A stretch of 64,000 nucleotides of DNA, taken from Roseobacter litoralis Och 149. GTDB taxonomy: Bacteria; Pseudomonadota; Alphaproteobacteria; Rhodobacterales; Rhodobacteraceae. Positions 36,127 to 44,133 of the stretch are shown in pieces. The position numbers and the translations under genes were made by a program. The stretch's first letter is position 1. Each line of letters starts with the position of its first letter. The stretch covers positions 2,294,001 through 2,358,000 of the forward strand of contig NC_015730.1 of NCBI RefSeq assembly GCF_000154785.2. Direction: 5' to 3'. The notes under the pieces were generated by a model that did no database searches, was not told the origin of the DNA, and was given only the letters and a program-made list of their open reading frames with translations.

Positions 36127-36897
36127 TCAGCTTCGAATAGTAAACGCCCCGAAGCGATAGCGCGTGTGCAAGTCAAACTTTTTTGAAGCGCGTTCATCAA
36201 AGTCAAAAACAATGCTGTCAAGCGTATAGCTTGCCCGTCGAAGCCAATCGTCTTCAATCTCGACACGCCCCGTATCTGAGATTTTTAGTGGGAACTCGAC
36301 ATCTTTTGTTCGGGTTTTAAAAAGATCATTAACAACGCAATCATTGTGGGCAATCAGATTTCGGATTTCAGATGCTATCAGAGTGATTTCGAATGCCTCT
36401 TCCGATGGGAAAATCTCAATTCCAGTTCTAGAACTAATGAATTTTCGCAGCTCACGAAGCGGTTTGTAGGATAGTTCATGAACCTTCCGCTCCACAATTT
36501 GCCAAATCAGGTCTTCGTAGTTTCCGGTCTCAATAATAGTAGAAACGTCGATTTTGCTGTCAGACTTAAGCATTTCCGGACGCGCCAAAAAAATGTCCCT
36601 AAGTATCGTCGTGAGGTACAGATCGAAAGACTCGGTCGCCCGAGATAGCATTACCTGATTAACTAGAGGCCTTTGATTTGAGAAATTGTACTCAAAAACC
36701 TTAAACTCCTCTTTCTCTTTCTGATCTTCTATTGCTTTTCCCATTTCTTGCGAAGTCTTTACGAAACCAAAGTAGAAACCGACAAATTCCCGCAATTCCA
36801 TAATGCGCGCCATGTAGGTCAGACACGGATCAGTTGTATGATCTGGAGGTTGCCGAAAACCCTCTGCTTGTGGGTCAACTTTCGGGTCTTCACTCAT
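36127..36897 (-). CDS. HEPN-domain protein, candidate toxic RNase effector
   Basis: A 256-residue protein, AT-richer than neighbouring genes. The HEPN hallmark R-N-x-x-x-H is at residues 179-184 (EIRNLIAHNDCVVND) within a helical context (SRATESFDLYLTTILRDIFL, then KPLRELRKFI). HEPN proteins of this kind are RNases in toxin-antitoxin and abortive-infection systems. It starts 53 nt after the reverse transcriptase stop on the same strand, with AGGA 8 nt upstream of ATG, so it is probably expressed with it. I infer an effector triggered or held in check by the RT complex. Nuclease activity is a prediction. Confidence 0.72.
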   Translation of the reverse strand: MSEDPKVDPQAEGFRQPPDHTTDPCLTYMARIMELREFVGFYFGFVKTSQEMGKAIEDQKEKEEFKVFEYNFSNQRPLVNQVMLSRATESFDLYLTTILRDIFLARPEMLKSDSKIDVSTIIETGNYEDLIWQIVERKVHELSYKPLRELRKFISSRTGIEIFPSEEAFEITLIASEIRNLIAHNDCVVNDLFKTRTKDVEFPLKISDTGRVEIEDDWLRRASYTLDSIVFDFDERASKKFDLHTRYRFGAFTIRS

Positions 36898-36949
36898 TAC
36901 TTAGTCCTAAAAGTAATTTTTGCGGAGGCATGTGTTGCGCTATCAATGC

Positions 36950-38017
36950 CTAGAACGGAATTGCATCAATTTCATCGCGACGTTCTTCTTGTTCCTCAGC
37001 AGTCAAATATCTGAGGTTTGAGGTGCTTGCAGATTTTTCACTGCCAATACGTAAAGCCTTAGTACGCTTTTGGCGAACAGAGTTCATTTCACTGGAAATT
37101 TTTTGCCCTCTCTTCGAGGATTTTCCGACGACATGGCGTATGCCTCCGAGATGGCTCAAAAGACGAGAGCCAGCGGTATCAATTTCGTCCACAGTGTCCG
37201 CTTTCTGAAAGTCGCGCCACAAATCTTTTGAGCGGCGCTCAACCGAGCGGGGAACCACTAAATTGCTGCCGACAACACCAATGCCAGTTATGAAGACAGC
37301 CTTATTTCCTGTGCGATACTTCAACTTGTGTGACCTCAGCCCATGTGAGGCGACGATTGCTCTGACTTGCGATACAAACCTGCCAGGTATTTGGTTACCT
37401 GAGATAGTAAGGTCATCAACCCAAACGGTATGACCCAGGTCATAGCTGGCACAAAGATCAGCAATCGCATCGAACATTGGCCTATGAACCAACGAGGCCA
37501 AGACTGGCGTAAGTGGTGAACCGAAACAAGCTCGGTCATCGGCAGTTGCAACGTGAGCTATCAGGCCAGCAACGTCTGCCTCCATCCCGAAAAGATCGAC
37601 CAGCGAATTTCGGATCATTCCTCGGGTGGTCGATGGGTAAAATTGCTTAATGTCAAGTGTCAGGTACTGCGCGGCATCGAGATGCGCGGCGGCATTGTCG
37701 CGTTGAGACCGATTCTTTCTAGGACTCATCAGATAGCTGGGCTGAACAATCTTGTTCAGATGAAATTTTAATCGCTCATGTGCTGCGCGCAATCGGCCTT
37801 CGGGATAAACAAGATCACGAGTTTTTCCGCCCGACTCAATACTACGGCGGACGAGGAACTGTTCTTTGAATTGAGGTGTCGCCAAGCGGTTTAAATCGCT
37901 CTTATTCTCAGAAATCAGTGACGCGATGTCGCGTTGGGACGGTCTCTGCGCCAACGGGGAACGGTCGATTTCGTATCTCTCATAAGCTTTACGGACCCGG
38001 CGTTTGCGCACAGCCAT
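36950..38017 (-). CDS. Retron-like reverse transcriptase
   Basis: A 355-residue RT. Motif order: finger region (residues 55-95), the retron NAxxH motif as N108-A-A-A-H112, catalytic D122 in TLDIKQFYPS, motif 4 ACFGSPLTPVLASLV, the active-site pair D201-D202 in TVWVDDLTISG (W199-V200 instead of the usual Tyr-Ala), and the region Y triplet I243-T244-G245 in place of VTG. A basic tail (about residues 255-325) follows. NAxxH and VTG-like signals point to retrons, which make msDNA from an ncRNA. It overlaps the XRE gene by 29 nt and precedes a HEPN gene, so an XRE-RT-HEPN operon is likely. Confidence 0.85.
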   Translation of the reverse strand: MAVRKRRVRKAYERYEIDRSPLAQRPSQRDIASLISENKSDLNRLATPQFKEQFLVRRSIESGGKTRDLVYPEGRLRAAHERLKFHLNKIVQPSYLMSPRKNRSQRDNAAAHLDAAQYLTLDIKQFYPSTTRGMIRNSLVDLFGMEADVAGLIAHVATADDRACFGSPLTPVLASLVHRPMFDAIADLCASYDLGHTVWVDDLTISGNQIPGRFVSQVRAIVASHGLRSHKLKYRTGNKAVFITGIGVVGSNLVVPRSVERRSKDLWRDFQKADTVDEIDTAGSRLLSHLGGIRHVVGKSSKRGQKISSEMNSVRQKRTKALRIGSEKSASTSNLRYLTAEEQEERRDEIDAIPF

Positions 38018-38324
38018 GCTCCGAAGGTTTCAGTTTCTCCAGAAGATCCAGCGCCTTTCGGGCAATAATTAACCTGCCTCGACGAACCGGCACGTCATCT
38101 TCAATTTCCTCTGCAAAGAACATAAGCTGGGATTTCTTGACACCGAGCGCTTCGCTATAGCGTTCTAGGGTCTCTAAAGTCACAGATTTAGATCCGCGCT
38201 CAATTTCAGAGACCATCGCTTGCGACATTCCGAGCGCTTCGGCCATCTCCACTTGAGAATAACCCCAATACAACCGGGCAAGGGTCAGCGCTTCATTGAT
38301 AAGTTCGCGATTTGACTTAGACAT
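37989..38324 (-). CDS. XRE-family helix-turn-helix regulator
   Basis: A 111-residue protein with a lambda-repressor-like HTH: SQVEMAEALGMSQAMVSEIERGSKSVTLETLERYSEALGV. A short C-terminal extension has a basic strand (VPVRRGRLIIARKALDLLEKL). GAGGTG lies 5 nt before the ATG. The 3' end overlaps the RT start by 29 nt, so the two are translated together. It may repress the RT-HEPN operon, or act as a part of the defence complex; HTH partners occur in some retron types. Confidence 0.88.
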   Translation of the reverse strand: MSKSNRELINEALTLARLYWGYSQVEMAEALGMSQAMVSEIERGSKSVTLETLERYSEALGVKKSQLMFFAEEIEDDVPVRRGRLIIARKALDLLEKLKPSEHGCAQTPGP

Positions 38325-38381
38325 TTGCCCACCTCTGGGCTGTGAAAGGGTCACCGCCGCTGGCCCCCAAAAACTCTGAGG

Positions 38382-38507
38382 TCATTCCCCGGAGCCTGTG
38401 AGCAAATCCCAAAGTCGGAAAATGGTCACAATGACGATGTAGACGTACCGCCACTTTGAAGGTTTTTTGCGGTGCCGCCGCTGGTGCTGAACGTTCTTTC
38501 TTCGCAT
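38382..38507 (-). CDS. 41-residue single-span membrane protein
   Basis: MRRKNVQHQRRHRKKPSKWR forms a very basic N-terminus followed by a hydrophobic segment (YVYIVIVTIFRLWDLL) and a short TGSGE tail. GAGGAG lies 9 nt upstream, a strong ribosome-binding site. The layout is that of a small inner-membrane protein such as a membrane-active toxin. It is upstream of the XRE-RT-HEPN operon and overlaps the candidate retron RNA, so it could be cassette cargo. Confidence 0.55.
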   Translation of the reverse strand: MRRKNVQHQRRHRKKPSKWRYVYIVIVTIFRLWDLLTGSGE

Positions 38508-38759
38508 GGCTTTTACTCCTCGATTCCGGCCAACAGTGGCCCCCGTAGGAATGAGGAAGAAGATCAGCGGCGTTTGACCCTTTACATGCCGCACCCAACC
38601 CCGGTGGGGTGCGGCGCGCGGCCATCCCCCGTGCCGAGACGCAGGTGAGAGACGAAGGCTCTAAGCCTTCACAGGGCCTCTGGCCCCAGTTCTCGTCGGG
38701 TTCTGCATACGAAAGGTTCATCACAACAGTAGAGCTACTAGAGAACAGCACCGGCGGCA
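38473..38759 (-). ncRNA. Candidate retron-type structured RNA (msr-msd)
   Basis: GGTGCTG and TGCCGCC (38473-38489, read on the plus strand with a 3-nt insert) are complementary to CAGCACC-GGCGGCA (38746-38759), giving a bulged 14-bp helix that could be the a1/a2 pair. Between them, read on the minus strand, are hairpins AGTAG/CTACT, GGGCC/GGCCC, GAAGGC/GCCTTC and CCGCACCC/GGGTGCGG. The order and position upstream of an RT suit a retron RNA, but no branching-G context is clear and a small ORF overlaps. This is a structural guess. Confidence 0.25.
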
Positions 38760-38912
38760 AGTAAAATATCGCTTTTAGTAATAATTTATTTTCTCGGGGA
38801 CTTTGCTGGTTTCATCTCAGAACTTTCCGAACCTACCCGCCCCTTTCCATATATCAGCGGAGGGGGTCCCCTTTGTGGCGATATGTATCTGCGACTTGGT
38901 CGCAAACGGTGC

Positions 38913-38931
38913 GTTGCAGAGTTGTTGCAGA
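38913..38931. repeat. Inverted copy of the CTGCAACAA double repeat
   Basis: The plus strand reads GTTGCAGAGTTGTTGCAGA, the reverse complement of the arm-type repeat at both element ends. It lies 38 nt left of the tRNA-Asn-like fragment, between the RT cassette and the primase. Confidence 0.5.
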
Positions 38932-38968
38932 ACGGTGCCAACGTCTTGATATATCAGTGCAATAAGCG

Positions 38969-38997
38969 CGGTAGATTGATACGTAATCAATTGGTCG
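38969..38997 (+). repeat. Degenerate tRNA-Asn/att-like fragment inside the element
   Basis: GCGGTAGA followed by TTGA-TACGTAA-TCAA and then TTGGTCG resembles the D-arm and anticodon arm of the tRNA-Asn. TAATCAATTGGTCG is identical over 14 nt to the att core. The T-arm is missing, so it is not a working tRNA. Confidence 0.45.
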
Positions 38998-39089
38998 GGC
39001 GATATTTATGTCAGCATTATTGACGCATATCGCATCCGCTGCTCCGACATCGGCAGGCTGGCTGCGCATTGGCACATTGTGCCGCAGTC

Positions 39090-39144
39090 TAAACCGTCAC
39101 TCGCGTTAATAAAGACATACTCTATTAAGAGCAGTGACGGTTTA
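39090..39144. repeat. 12-bp inverted repeat after the primase gene, possible origin or operator
   Basis: TAAACCGTCACT (39090-39101) and AGTGACGGTTTA (39133-39144) are perfect inverted copies around a 31-nt AT-rich spacer; GGCAC-ATT-GTGCC lies just left at 39071. The region 38508-39154 otherwise has no convincing gene apart from the candidate RNA. Its place next to the primase-helicase fits an origin. Confidence 0.4.
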
Positions 39145-39154
39145 AATCTGCCCA

Positions 39155-42100
39155 TCAGCCATGCAGCCATTGATCTGCATCCTGCCGCACTGTGCCCACC
39201 ATTGCTCCAATGTCGATCTCGCCCCATGCTCCGCGCACCTTGCCCGAAGGCACGAAACCATCTTCATCGTGCCAAGCCTCGCGCTCAAACGCCTCACGCA
39301 AAACCATCACATCGCGCGCGTGCTCAGTCTGACACCGCAACACTGTGATCCGATCAGCGTTGTCGTCCGCCCGCGCGACCACATCCCGCCAATCGACTAC
39401 CTTGACCCGATCACACAGATACTGCCATCCATCACGTGCAATCAACACACGCGACCAATGCTTCTGATCCTTCAACCGCACCTCAATCAGTTCAGCGTCG
39501 TTCTTGTCAGCCCAGTCATGCAGATTGCCGAGCGACTGCTTGATTCCATTCGCCGACATGCCGTCGAACTTTGAGAACATGTGCTTCGCAAGGGCTGGTG
39601 ACGCGACGCGCACAGGCGCGTCCTGATACTCCCGTTCCTCTGGCAGCAAAGTCTCGAACCGTGCAACCTCGTCCACATGCACGGGCAACACCATGTTCGT
39701 GAACAGGCGGATTTCACAACTGCGCCTGACATGCCGCGCCCGCGCCGCCGCCTGCATCATCGCACCCTCGCACACGACCCAGCGCACGTCCTCAACGCGC
39801 GGGTCTGAATGCCGCTCACACCACGCCACGCCCTTTTCACCGACAGTCGCAATCGGACGCTTGTTGTACCACATGCCGTCAGACACGATCTGTGCACCGT
39901 CCTGATGGATCGCCCGCGCCATGTCCTCGACGACCTCAGGCTCTGGCAACGGCCTGCCCACAATGTCGATCTTGCCGCCAGCCCAATCGTTCAACCCTTC
40001 GACGGCATTAAACCATCCAGCGAGTGGAACGCCCTCGTCTATAAGCGACTTATACGAGAACAGGTGGCGCCCCTCCGATACGAGCATGAGGTCGTCGCGG
40101 AATTTGGCGGCAGCGGCTTTCTTCGCTGCGTTCGTTTCTTTGTATTCCTCCACACGCTCACCCGTGCCGTAGAGCAGCGACGCCTTAGACGCATTCAACA
40201 TGACTTGCGTCACCTGCGCATCCTTGTGCTTTTCGACCTCAATCGTGACCCATTCATCGATGGGCAGGACTGCCTCGACCATTGACCGCTTGATCGTTGC
40301 GGACAGGATAAGAACAGGCACACGAGGCCTGTCTGTCTCATTGTCCCAAGGAATGCCCGCAATCTTCTGCCGCCAGTTCAGGAAGATGCCTTTCTTGTTC
40401 TTCGTCACGCGCAGGCGATTGAGCGAACGCGCTTCGAGGGCATCGCGCAAACGACGCCAGAACGACGCATACTTGTACCACTGCCCATCGTAACAGCCTG
40501 CCGCCTTCAGCGCCTCCTCTGCTGACATGTCAGGCGTGATCTCAACCTCTGGGGCAAGCTCGGTTTCGGCCTTGATCAGCGCCTTGCAAATGTCGGCTGT
40601 GAAGCCTGCGGCCTCCAACCGTTCAATCGTCAGACCTTCCTTGATGACCACGGCAATCTTAAGCAGCCATTCAGCCATGTCGTGACGCGTCACGTCACAA
40701 AGGTCTTTCACCTCAACATATCCCTGCTTCACCAGTGCACCGATGAAGTTTTCATCAATGACCACGAAGTCAGGAACGCGCGACATGCCGGGTTCTTTCG
40801 CGATCTGCAATGGCAGGTGGGCATGGGTGCGAATACGCAGATCATGCGACAGCGACTTGTCGTGCAGGTCCCACCAGATACAACCCGGCCGATCCGAACA
40901 CTGCACCATATCGTTGCCGCAGAAAGTTTTACGGGTTTCGGACACGATGCCCTGCACCTTCGAGATCGCTTCGTGCTTTGTGCAGACAGGCCGACCGTTC
41001 AACTCTTGGCCACGCCCAAGTTCCGTGTAGGCGGTCATACCGTGAGAGCGCGCCTCAGCTTCGATCTGTGCGGACAAGTTGTGATTAGGCACATAGAGGT
41101 CAGTTTGAAAGGTCGCGACGCCTGTCTGCTCGGTATAACGCGTTTCGACACCAAGCCAATACAACGCGCTGTAGGTTTTGCCGATGCCAGCCTCGGCCTC
41201 GATCACCTTTACGCCCGGTTCACGCGCCTCAACGAATTTCTTGATCTCGTCAGACAGCATCTTTTCGGCAGCGTTCAGGGGCAGTTCGTTCCTGATCGTT
41301 GGGAACGCCTTGCGCTTCCGCTTTGCCCCAGTGATCTTCTGATAGCGCGCCTGAACGTATTTTTCCCCGAACTCGCTCTGATCTTTTACCGACACGCAGA
41401 GGCGGTCGTACTCGGCTTTCAAAGCTGTCCAGCATTCCAAATAGGTGCTGTCTGGAAACGCAGTCTTGAACCCGACCATGAACGGAAAGACCGAATTGCT
41501 GTGGCGGTTGTTTGGGTCCCAGCGCAGAGTGGGCATGGTGCCGACGCTGACCATGGAACCCGCGTCCACCTCGACCATGTTCGGCATTTGGGGCAGCGCA
41601 ACGGGACCATCTATCCCGTCGGCGACAAACGCGCGAACGGGGTGCGGATCGTCGAGACCTTTCAGCTTGGGGCGTGATGTGAACACGAACCCCGCAGCCT
41701 TGTAGATGCCATGGTCGATGAAATTGCGATTGAAACCGAGGCGGCGACAGAGATCCGCATTCCACTGCTCTGCGTAAATCTGCATCACGGTCAGGTCCAT
41801 TGGTTCGACTTCGAACACGACGCGCAGACGATGGCCGGGTTTGAACCCTGACGACGGTGAATAGGCATAGACATATTTGCGCCCGCGCAAGAACGGGAAC
41901 GCGTAGCAGATGGCTTCTTCCGCTGTGCCGTCAAACTCAAGGGAGTCGAGGTCTGCAAGAAAGAGCGTCGTTGCAACATCCACGAAGTCGATGCCCGTGC
42001 GTCCGCCGCTTTCGATCAGAGGTTTTCCAAGAACCAGAGACGCGTTGGGAACGTCTGACAAACGGTTCAGCAGGTCGCAGACGCCGTCCAAGGCGTCAAC

Positions 42101-42235
42101 GTGATGCTCATCGTAGATGAAGTCTTTAGCATAGCGATAGCCTTCGGCACTTTCATCCTGCCAAGGGCCGTCACTGCCATTGCGCCACACTTTGCGCAGT
42201 TCATGGGTCGGGCTGGTTGCTGTATAAATATGCAT
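39155..42235 (-). CDS. Primase-helicase fusion, element replication protein
   Basis: A 1,026-residue protein. The N-terminal part resembles an archaeo-eukaryotic-type primase: D95-x-D97 in LFLADLDSLEF, YSPSSGFKPGHRLRVVFEVE and HGIYKAAGFVFTSRP. A P-loop NTPase follows with Walker A EAEAGIGKTYSA near residue 350, DFVVIDENF as Walker B and LILSATIKRSM as a helicase-like motif. Cysteines near residues 425-460 (FCGNDMVQCSDRPGCIWWD) may bind metal. Such fused proteins start replication in P4-like satellites and plasmids. It lies between the excisionase-like gene and the origin-like repeats. Confidence 0.8.
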   Translation of the reverse strand: MHIYTATSPTHELRKVWRNGSDGPWQDESAEGYRYAKDFIYDEHHVDALDGVCDLLNRLSDVPNASLVLGKPLIESGGRTGIDFVDVATTLFLADLDSLEFDGTAEEAICYAFPFLRGRKYVYAYSPSSGFKPGHRLRVVFEVEPMDLTVMQIYAEQWNADLCRRLGFNRNFIDHGIYKAAGFVFTSRPKLKGLDDPHPVRAFVADGIDGPVALPQMPNMVEVDAGSMVSVGTMPTLRWDPNNRHSNSVFPFMVGFKTAFPDSTYLECWTALKAEYDRLCVSVKDQSEFGEKYVQARYQKITGAKRKRKAFPTIRNELPLNAAEKMLSDEIKKFVEAREPGVKVIEAEAGIGKTYSALYWLGVETRYTEQTGVATFQTDLYVPNHNLSAQIEAEARSHGMTAYTELGRGQELNGRPVCTKHEAISKVQGIVSETRKTFCGNDMVQCSDRPGCIWWDLHDKSLSHDLRIRTHAHLPLQIAKEPGMSRVPDFVVIDENFIGALVKQGYVEVKDLCDVTRHDMAEWLLKIAVVIKEGLTIERLEAAGFTADICKALIKAETELAPEVEITPDMSAEEALKAAGCYDGQWYKYASFWRRLRDALEARSLNRLRVTKNKKGIFLNWRQKIAGIPWDNETDRPRVPVLILSATIKRSMVEAVLPIDEWVTIEVEKHKDAQVTQVMLNASKASLLYGTGERVEEYKETNAAKKAAAAKFRDDLMLVSEGRHLFSYKSLIDEGVPLAGWFNAVEGLNDWAGGKIDIVGRPLPEPEVVEDMARAIHQDGAQIVSDGMWYNKRPIATVGEKGVAWCERHSDPRVEDVRWVVCEGAMMQAAARARHVRRSCEIRLFTNMVLPVHVDEVARFETLLPEEREYQDAPVRVASPALAKHMFSKFDGMSANGIKQSLGNLHDWADKNDAELIEVRLKDQKHWSRVLIARDGWQYLCDRVKVVDWRDVVARADDNADRITVLRCQTEHARDVMVLREAFEREAWHDEDGFVPSGKVRGAWGEIDIGAMVGTVRQDADQWLHG

Positions 42236-42368
42236 CTGAAACTCAGACGCTATTTCTCGTTTCCCGGTTGGGGCATACCACGCAAAATGCTATAACTTGG
42301 TTGTTCAAACTTGGTCGTGAGAACTTAGCACTGGGTGGGTTCGGAGATTAGCGTCTTCGAACCCCCTT

Positions 42369-42632
42369 TCAGTTTACGCGGTGCGAACGTGCCCAAGCGA
42401 GCACGTCGTCACGGTCATACCGAATAGTGCGAGCCGTCATGTGGAGGTATGGGGGCCCCTCGCCGTTCTTGCGCCATTCGAACATTACGTCCTTACCAAC
42501 GCCAAGAAATTCGGCGCACTCAGGAGTGGTCATCAGTTTTTCATTTGGTTCAACACGGGCCAGCTGTTCGGCCATCTGGTCGACGGTTTCGCGCAGAGCA
42601 CGGATTTCTTCTGAGAGTTCGATATCAGTCAT
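42369..42632 (-). CDS. Excisionase/AlpA-like helix-turn-helix protein
   Basis: An 87-residue protein. After a helical N-terminus it carries LMTTPECAEFLGVGKDVMFEWRKNGEGPPYLHMTARTIRYDRDDV, the winged-helix MerR-like pattern of phage excisionases and AlpA regulators. AAAGG lies 9 nt before the ATG at 42632, so I prefer it to the ATG at 42659. Its place between integrase and primase suits a recombination directionality factor. Confidence 0.82.
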   Translation of the reverse strand: MTDIELSEEIRALRETVDQMAEQLARVEPNEKLMTTPECAEFLGVGKDVMFEWRKNGEGPPYLHMTARTIRYDRDDVLAWARSHRVN

Positions 42633-42795
42633 TGCAATCGCCTTTCTTGGCGTTGCCATTGACCGGGTGCTTATGCCTTCGCGTTCAAAGTCGCACTATG
42701 CTTAAGGCCCCACAGGGGCGTTAACTTTGATCCTGCACCACGGCCTCATCTCACGGAAGGGCGCGTGTGAGATGGGGCGTTTATCAAGCTTACAT

Positions 42796-43983
42796 CTAAG
42801 AGCTGCCTTCGATCCGATCAAGTACGAAACAAGGTGTTACTCCACATTCGGCGCAGATGCGTTCGGCAATCAGGTTTACGTCGCCGTGGTTGGCTGAGCC
42901 TTGATCATAGATGTCTTGAACCTTCTTGGGCGTATCACCCCGCAGTTCGTCGATTACATATTCGGGCAGACGCGCCCTCCTCGCCGCCGTCGTGAATAAG
43001 CGGCGGCAATCGTGTTGCCGCAATGCCTTCTTCGGGCGTTCATTACCCTCAAACATCTCGATGCCGCGCGTGCGTGCATCAAGCTGGCCGATGTGACCCG
43101 TATGTGACCTTGGCGTATCAGCGGGGAACACAAACCCCTTACGATGCGGAAGGCGCGCCAGCGCCGCACATATTACGTCTGAGATCGGGAACGTCCGGTC
43201 GAGACCGTTCTTCATTGCGGTCAGTTCAATCGTCTTCTTTTCGAGATCGACCTGATCCCACATCAAAGTGCGCGCATTCAGTGACCGAAACCCCGTAAAC
43301 AACATCAGCAGCCATGCCGTGCGATGGACGAGGCTGTTACACTCAAAAATCAGATCTATGGCGGGCCACTGCTCTGACGCATCAAACTTGACCTTGTTCG
43401 AGGGCTTGTACTTTTTCGCGCCCTTTACTTTGAGGCTGGCCGACACATCAAAACACCGCCTGACAGTGGATGCGCGCCTAAACGCCATTTTAATAATCTG
43501 CGCCAAATGCAACGCCTGCGACACACCTTTGTCGGCAATAGCTGCTTCCAGCATCGGCAACGTGATCTTTTCAATCGGTAGCGAAAACAGAACGTCCAGA
43601 TGATTTCTGACTTGCAGGCGATAGTTTTCAATCGTCGCCCCTTTTGCATCCGACTGAGAGAGATGGGACTCGAAGGCATCATGCAGGGTGGCGACGTTTG
43701 TTGATTGGGCGTCGGTGCCTGTCTCAAGTTCAACGATCTTGTCGCGGGCAATCTCCATTGCCTTCTCGCCGTTCACCACATCTGGCCAATTACCAAGCTT
43801 CATAGAGCGTACCTTGCCGCCTACCCGCTTGGTCATGATCCATGACTTCGACCGTGTACCAACAGCAAGGCGAAGCCCTTTCAGCGCGTCGCCCTGATGT
43901 GAGTAAAAATCGGTTTCGGACTTCGGGTTCTTGATTTTCGCAATAGCCGGGCGGCTCGTCAGGTTCGTTTCAAATTTCGCCAT
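42796..43983 (-). CDS. int: Tyrosine-type site-specific integrase
   Basis: A 395-residue integrase. The N-terminal arm-binding part (ALKGLRLAVGTRSKSWIMTKR) is followed by a SAM-like core-binding domain and the catalytic domain: first Arg in GFRSLNARTLMWDQVDL, the box RQHDCRRLFTTAARR with HxxR, and the nucleophile Tyr in VQDIYDQGS. It integrates the element into tRNA-Asn. The gene ends 150 nt from attR with CTGCAACAA repeats directly upstream of its start, consistent with autoregulation by binding its own att arm. Confidence 0.94.
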   Translation of the reverse strand: MAKFETNLTSRPAIAKIKNPKSETDFYSHQGDALKGLRLAVGTRSKSWIMTKRVGGKVRSMKLGNWPDVVNGEKAMEIARDKIVELETGTDAQSTNVATLHDAFESHLSQSDAKGATIENYRLQVRNHLDVLFSLPIEKITLPMLEAAIADKGVSQALHLAQIIKMAFRRASTVRRCFDVSASLKVKGAKKYKPSNKVKFDASEQWPAIDLIFECNSLVHRTAWLLMLFTGFRSLNARTLMWDQVDLEKKTIELTAMKNGLDRTFPISDVICAALARLPHRKGFVFPADTPRSHTGHIGQLDARTRGIEMFEGNERPKKALRQHDCRRLFTTAARRARLPEYVIDELRGDTPKKVQDIYDQGSANHGDVNLIAERICAECGVTPCFVLDRIEGSS

Positions 43984-44007
43984 TCTGCAACAATCTCTGC
44001 AACATTC
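43984..44007. repeat. CTGCAACAA direct repeat near attR (arm-type site candidate)
   Basis: Two copies of TCTGCAACA spaced 12 nt lie at the int start and 127 nt from attR, matching the pair at 29523. Confidence 0.55.
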
Positions 44008-44133
44008 ATCAGCGACAACATACGATCCAATACCACAGCGCCCAACCGGATATTTGGGTAAGATACTGTTTTACCTTGTATTTTCAAGATTATACACGGT
44101 CAAATCCGATCAAACACAACTCAGAGTTGTCCT

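Noticed and set aside
36127..36897. HEPN protein as a phage structural gene
   Set aside because: Its RNxxxH motif, composition and position after the RT fit cargo better than a head protein.
36950..38017. Group II intron reverse transcriptase
   Set aside because: No maturase or endonuclease domain, no intron-like RNA domains V/VI nearby, and NAxxH/ITG signals favour the retron group.
38317..38760. 147-codon minus-strand frame upstream of the XRE gene
   Set aside because: It runs through several hairpins, has no ribosome-binding site and resembles no protein; the 41-codon ORF in another frame has a far better start.
39161..41677. Several plus-strand frames opposite the primase-helicase
   Set aside because: All are antisense shadows of the long minus-strand gene with low-complexity translations.
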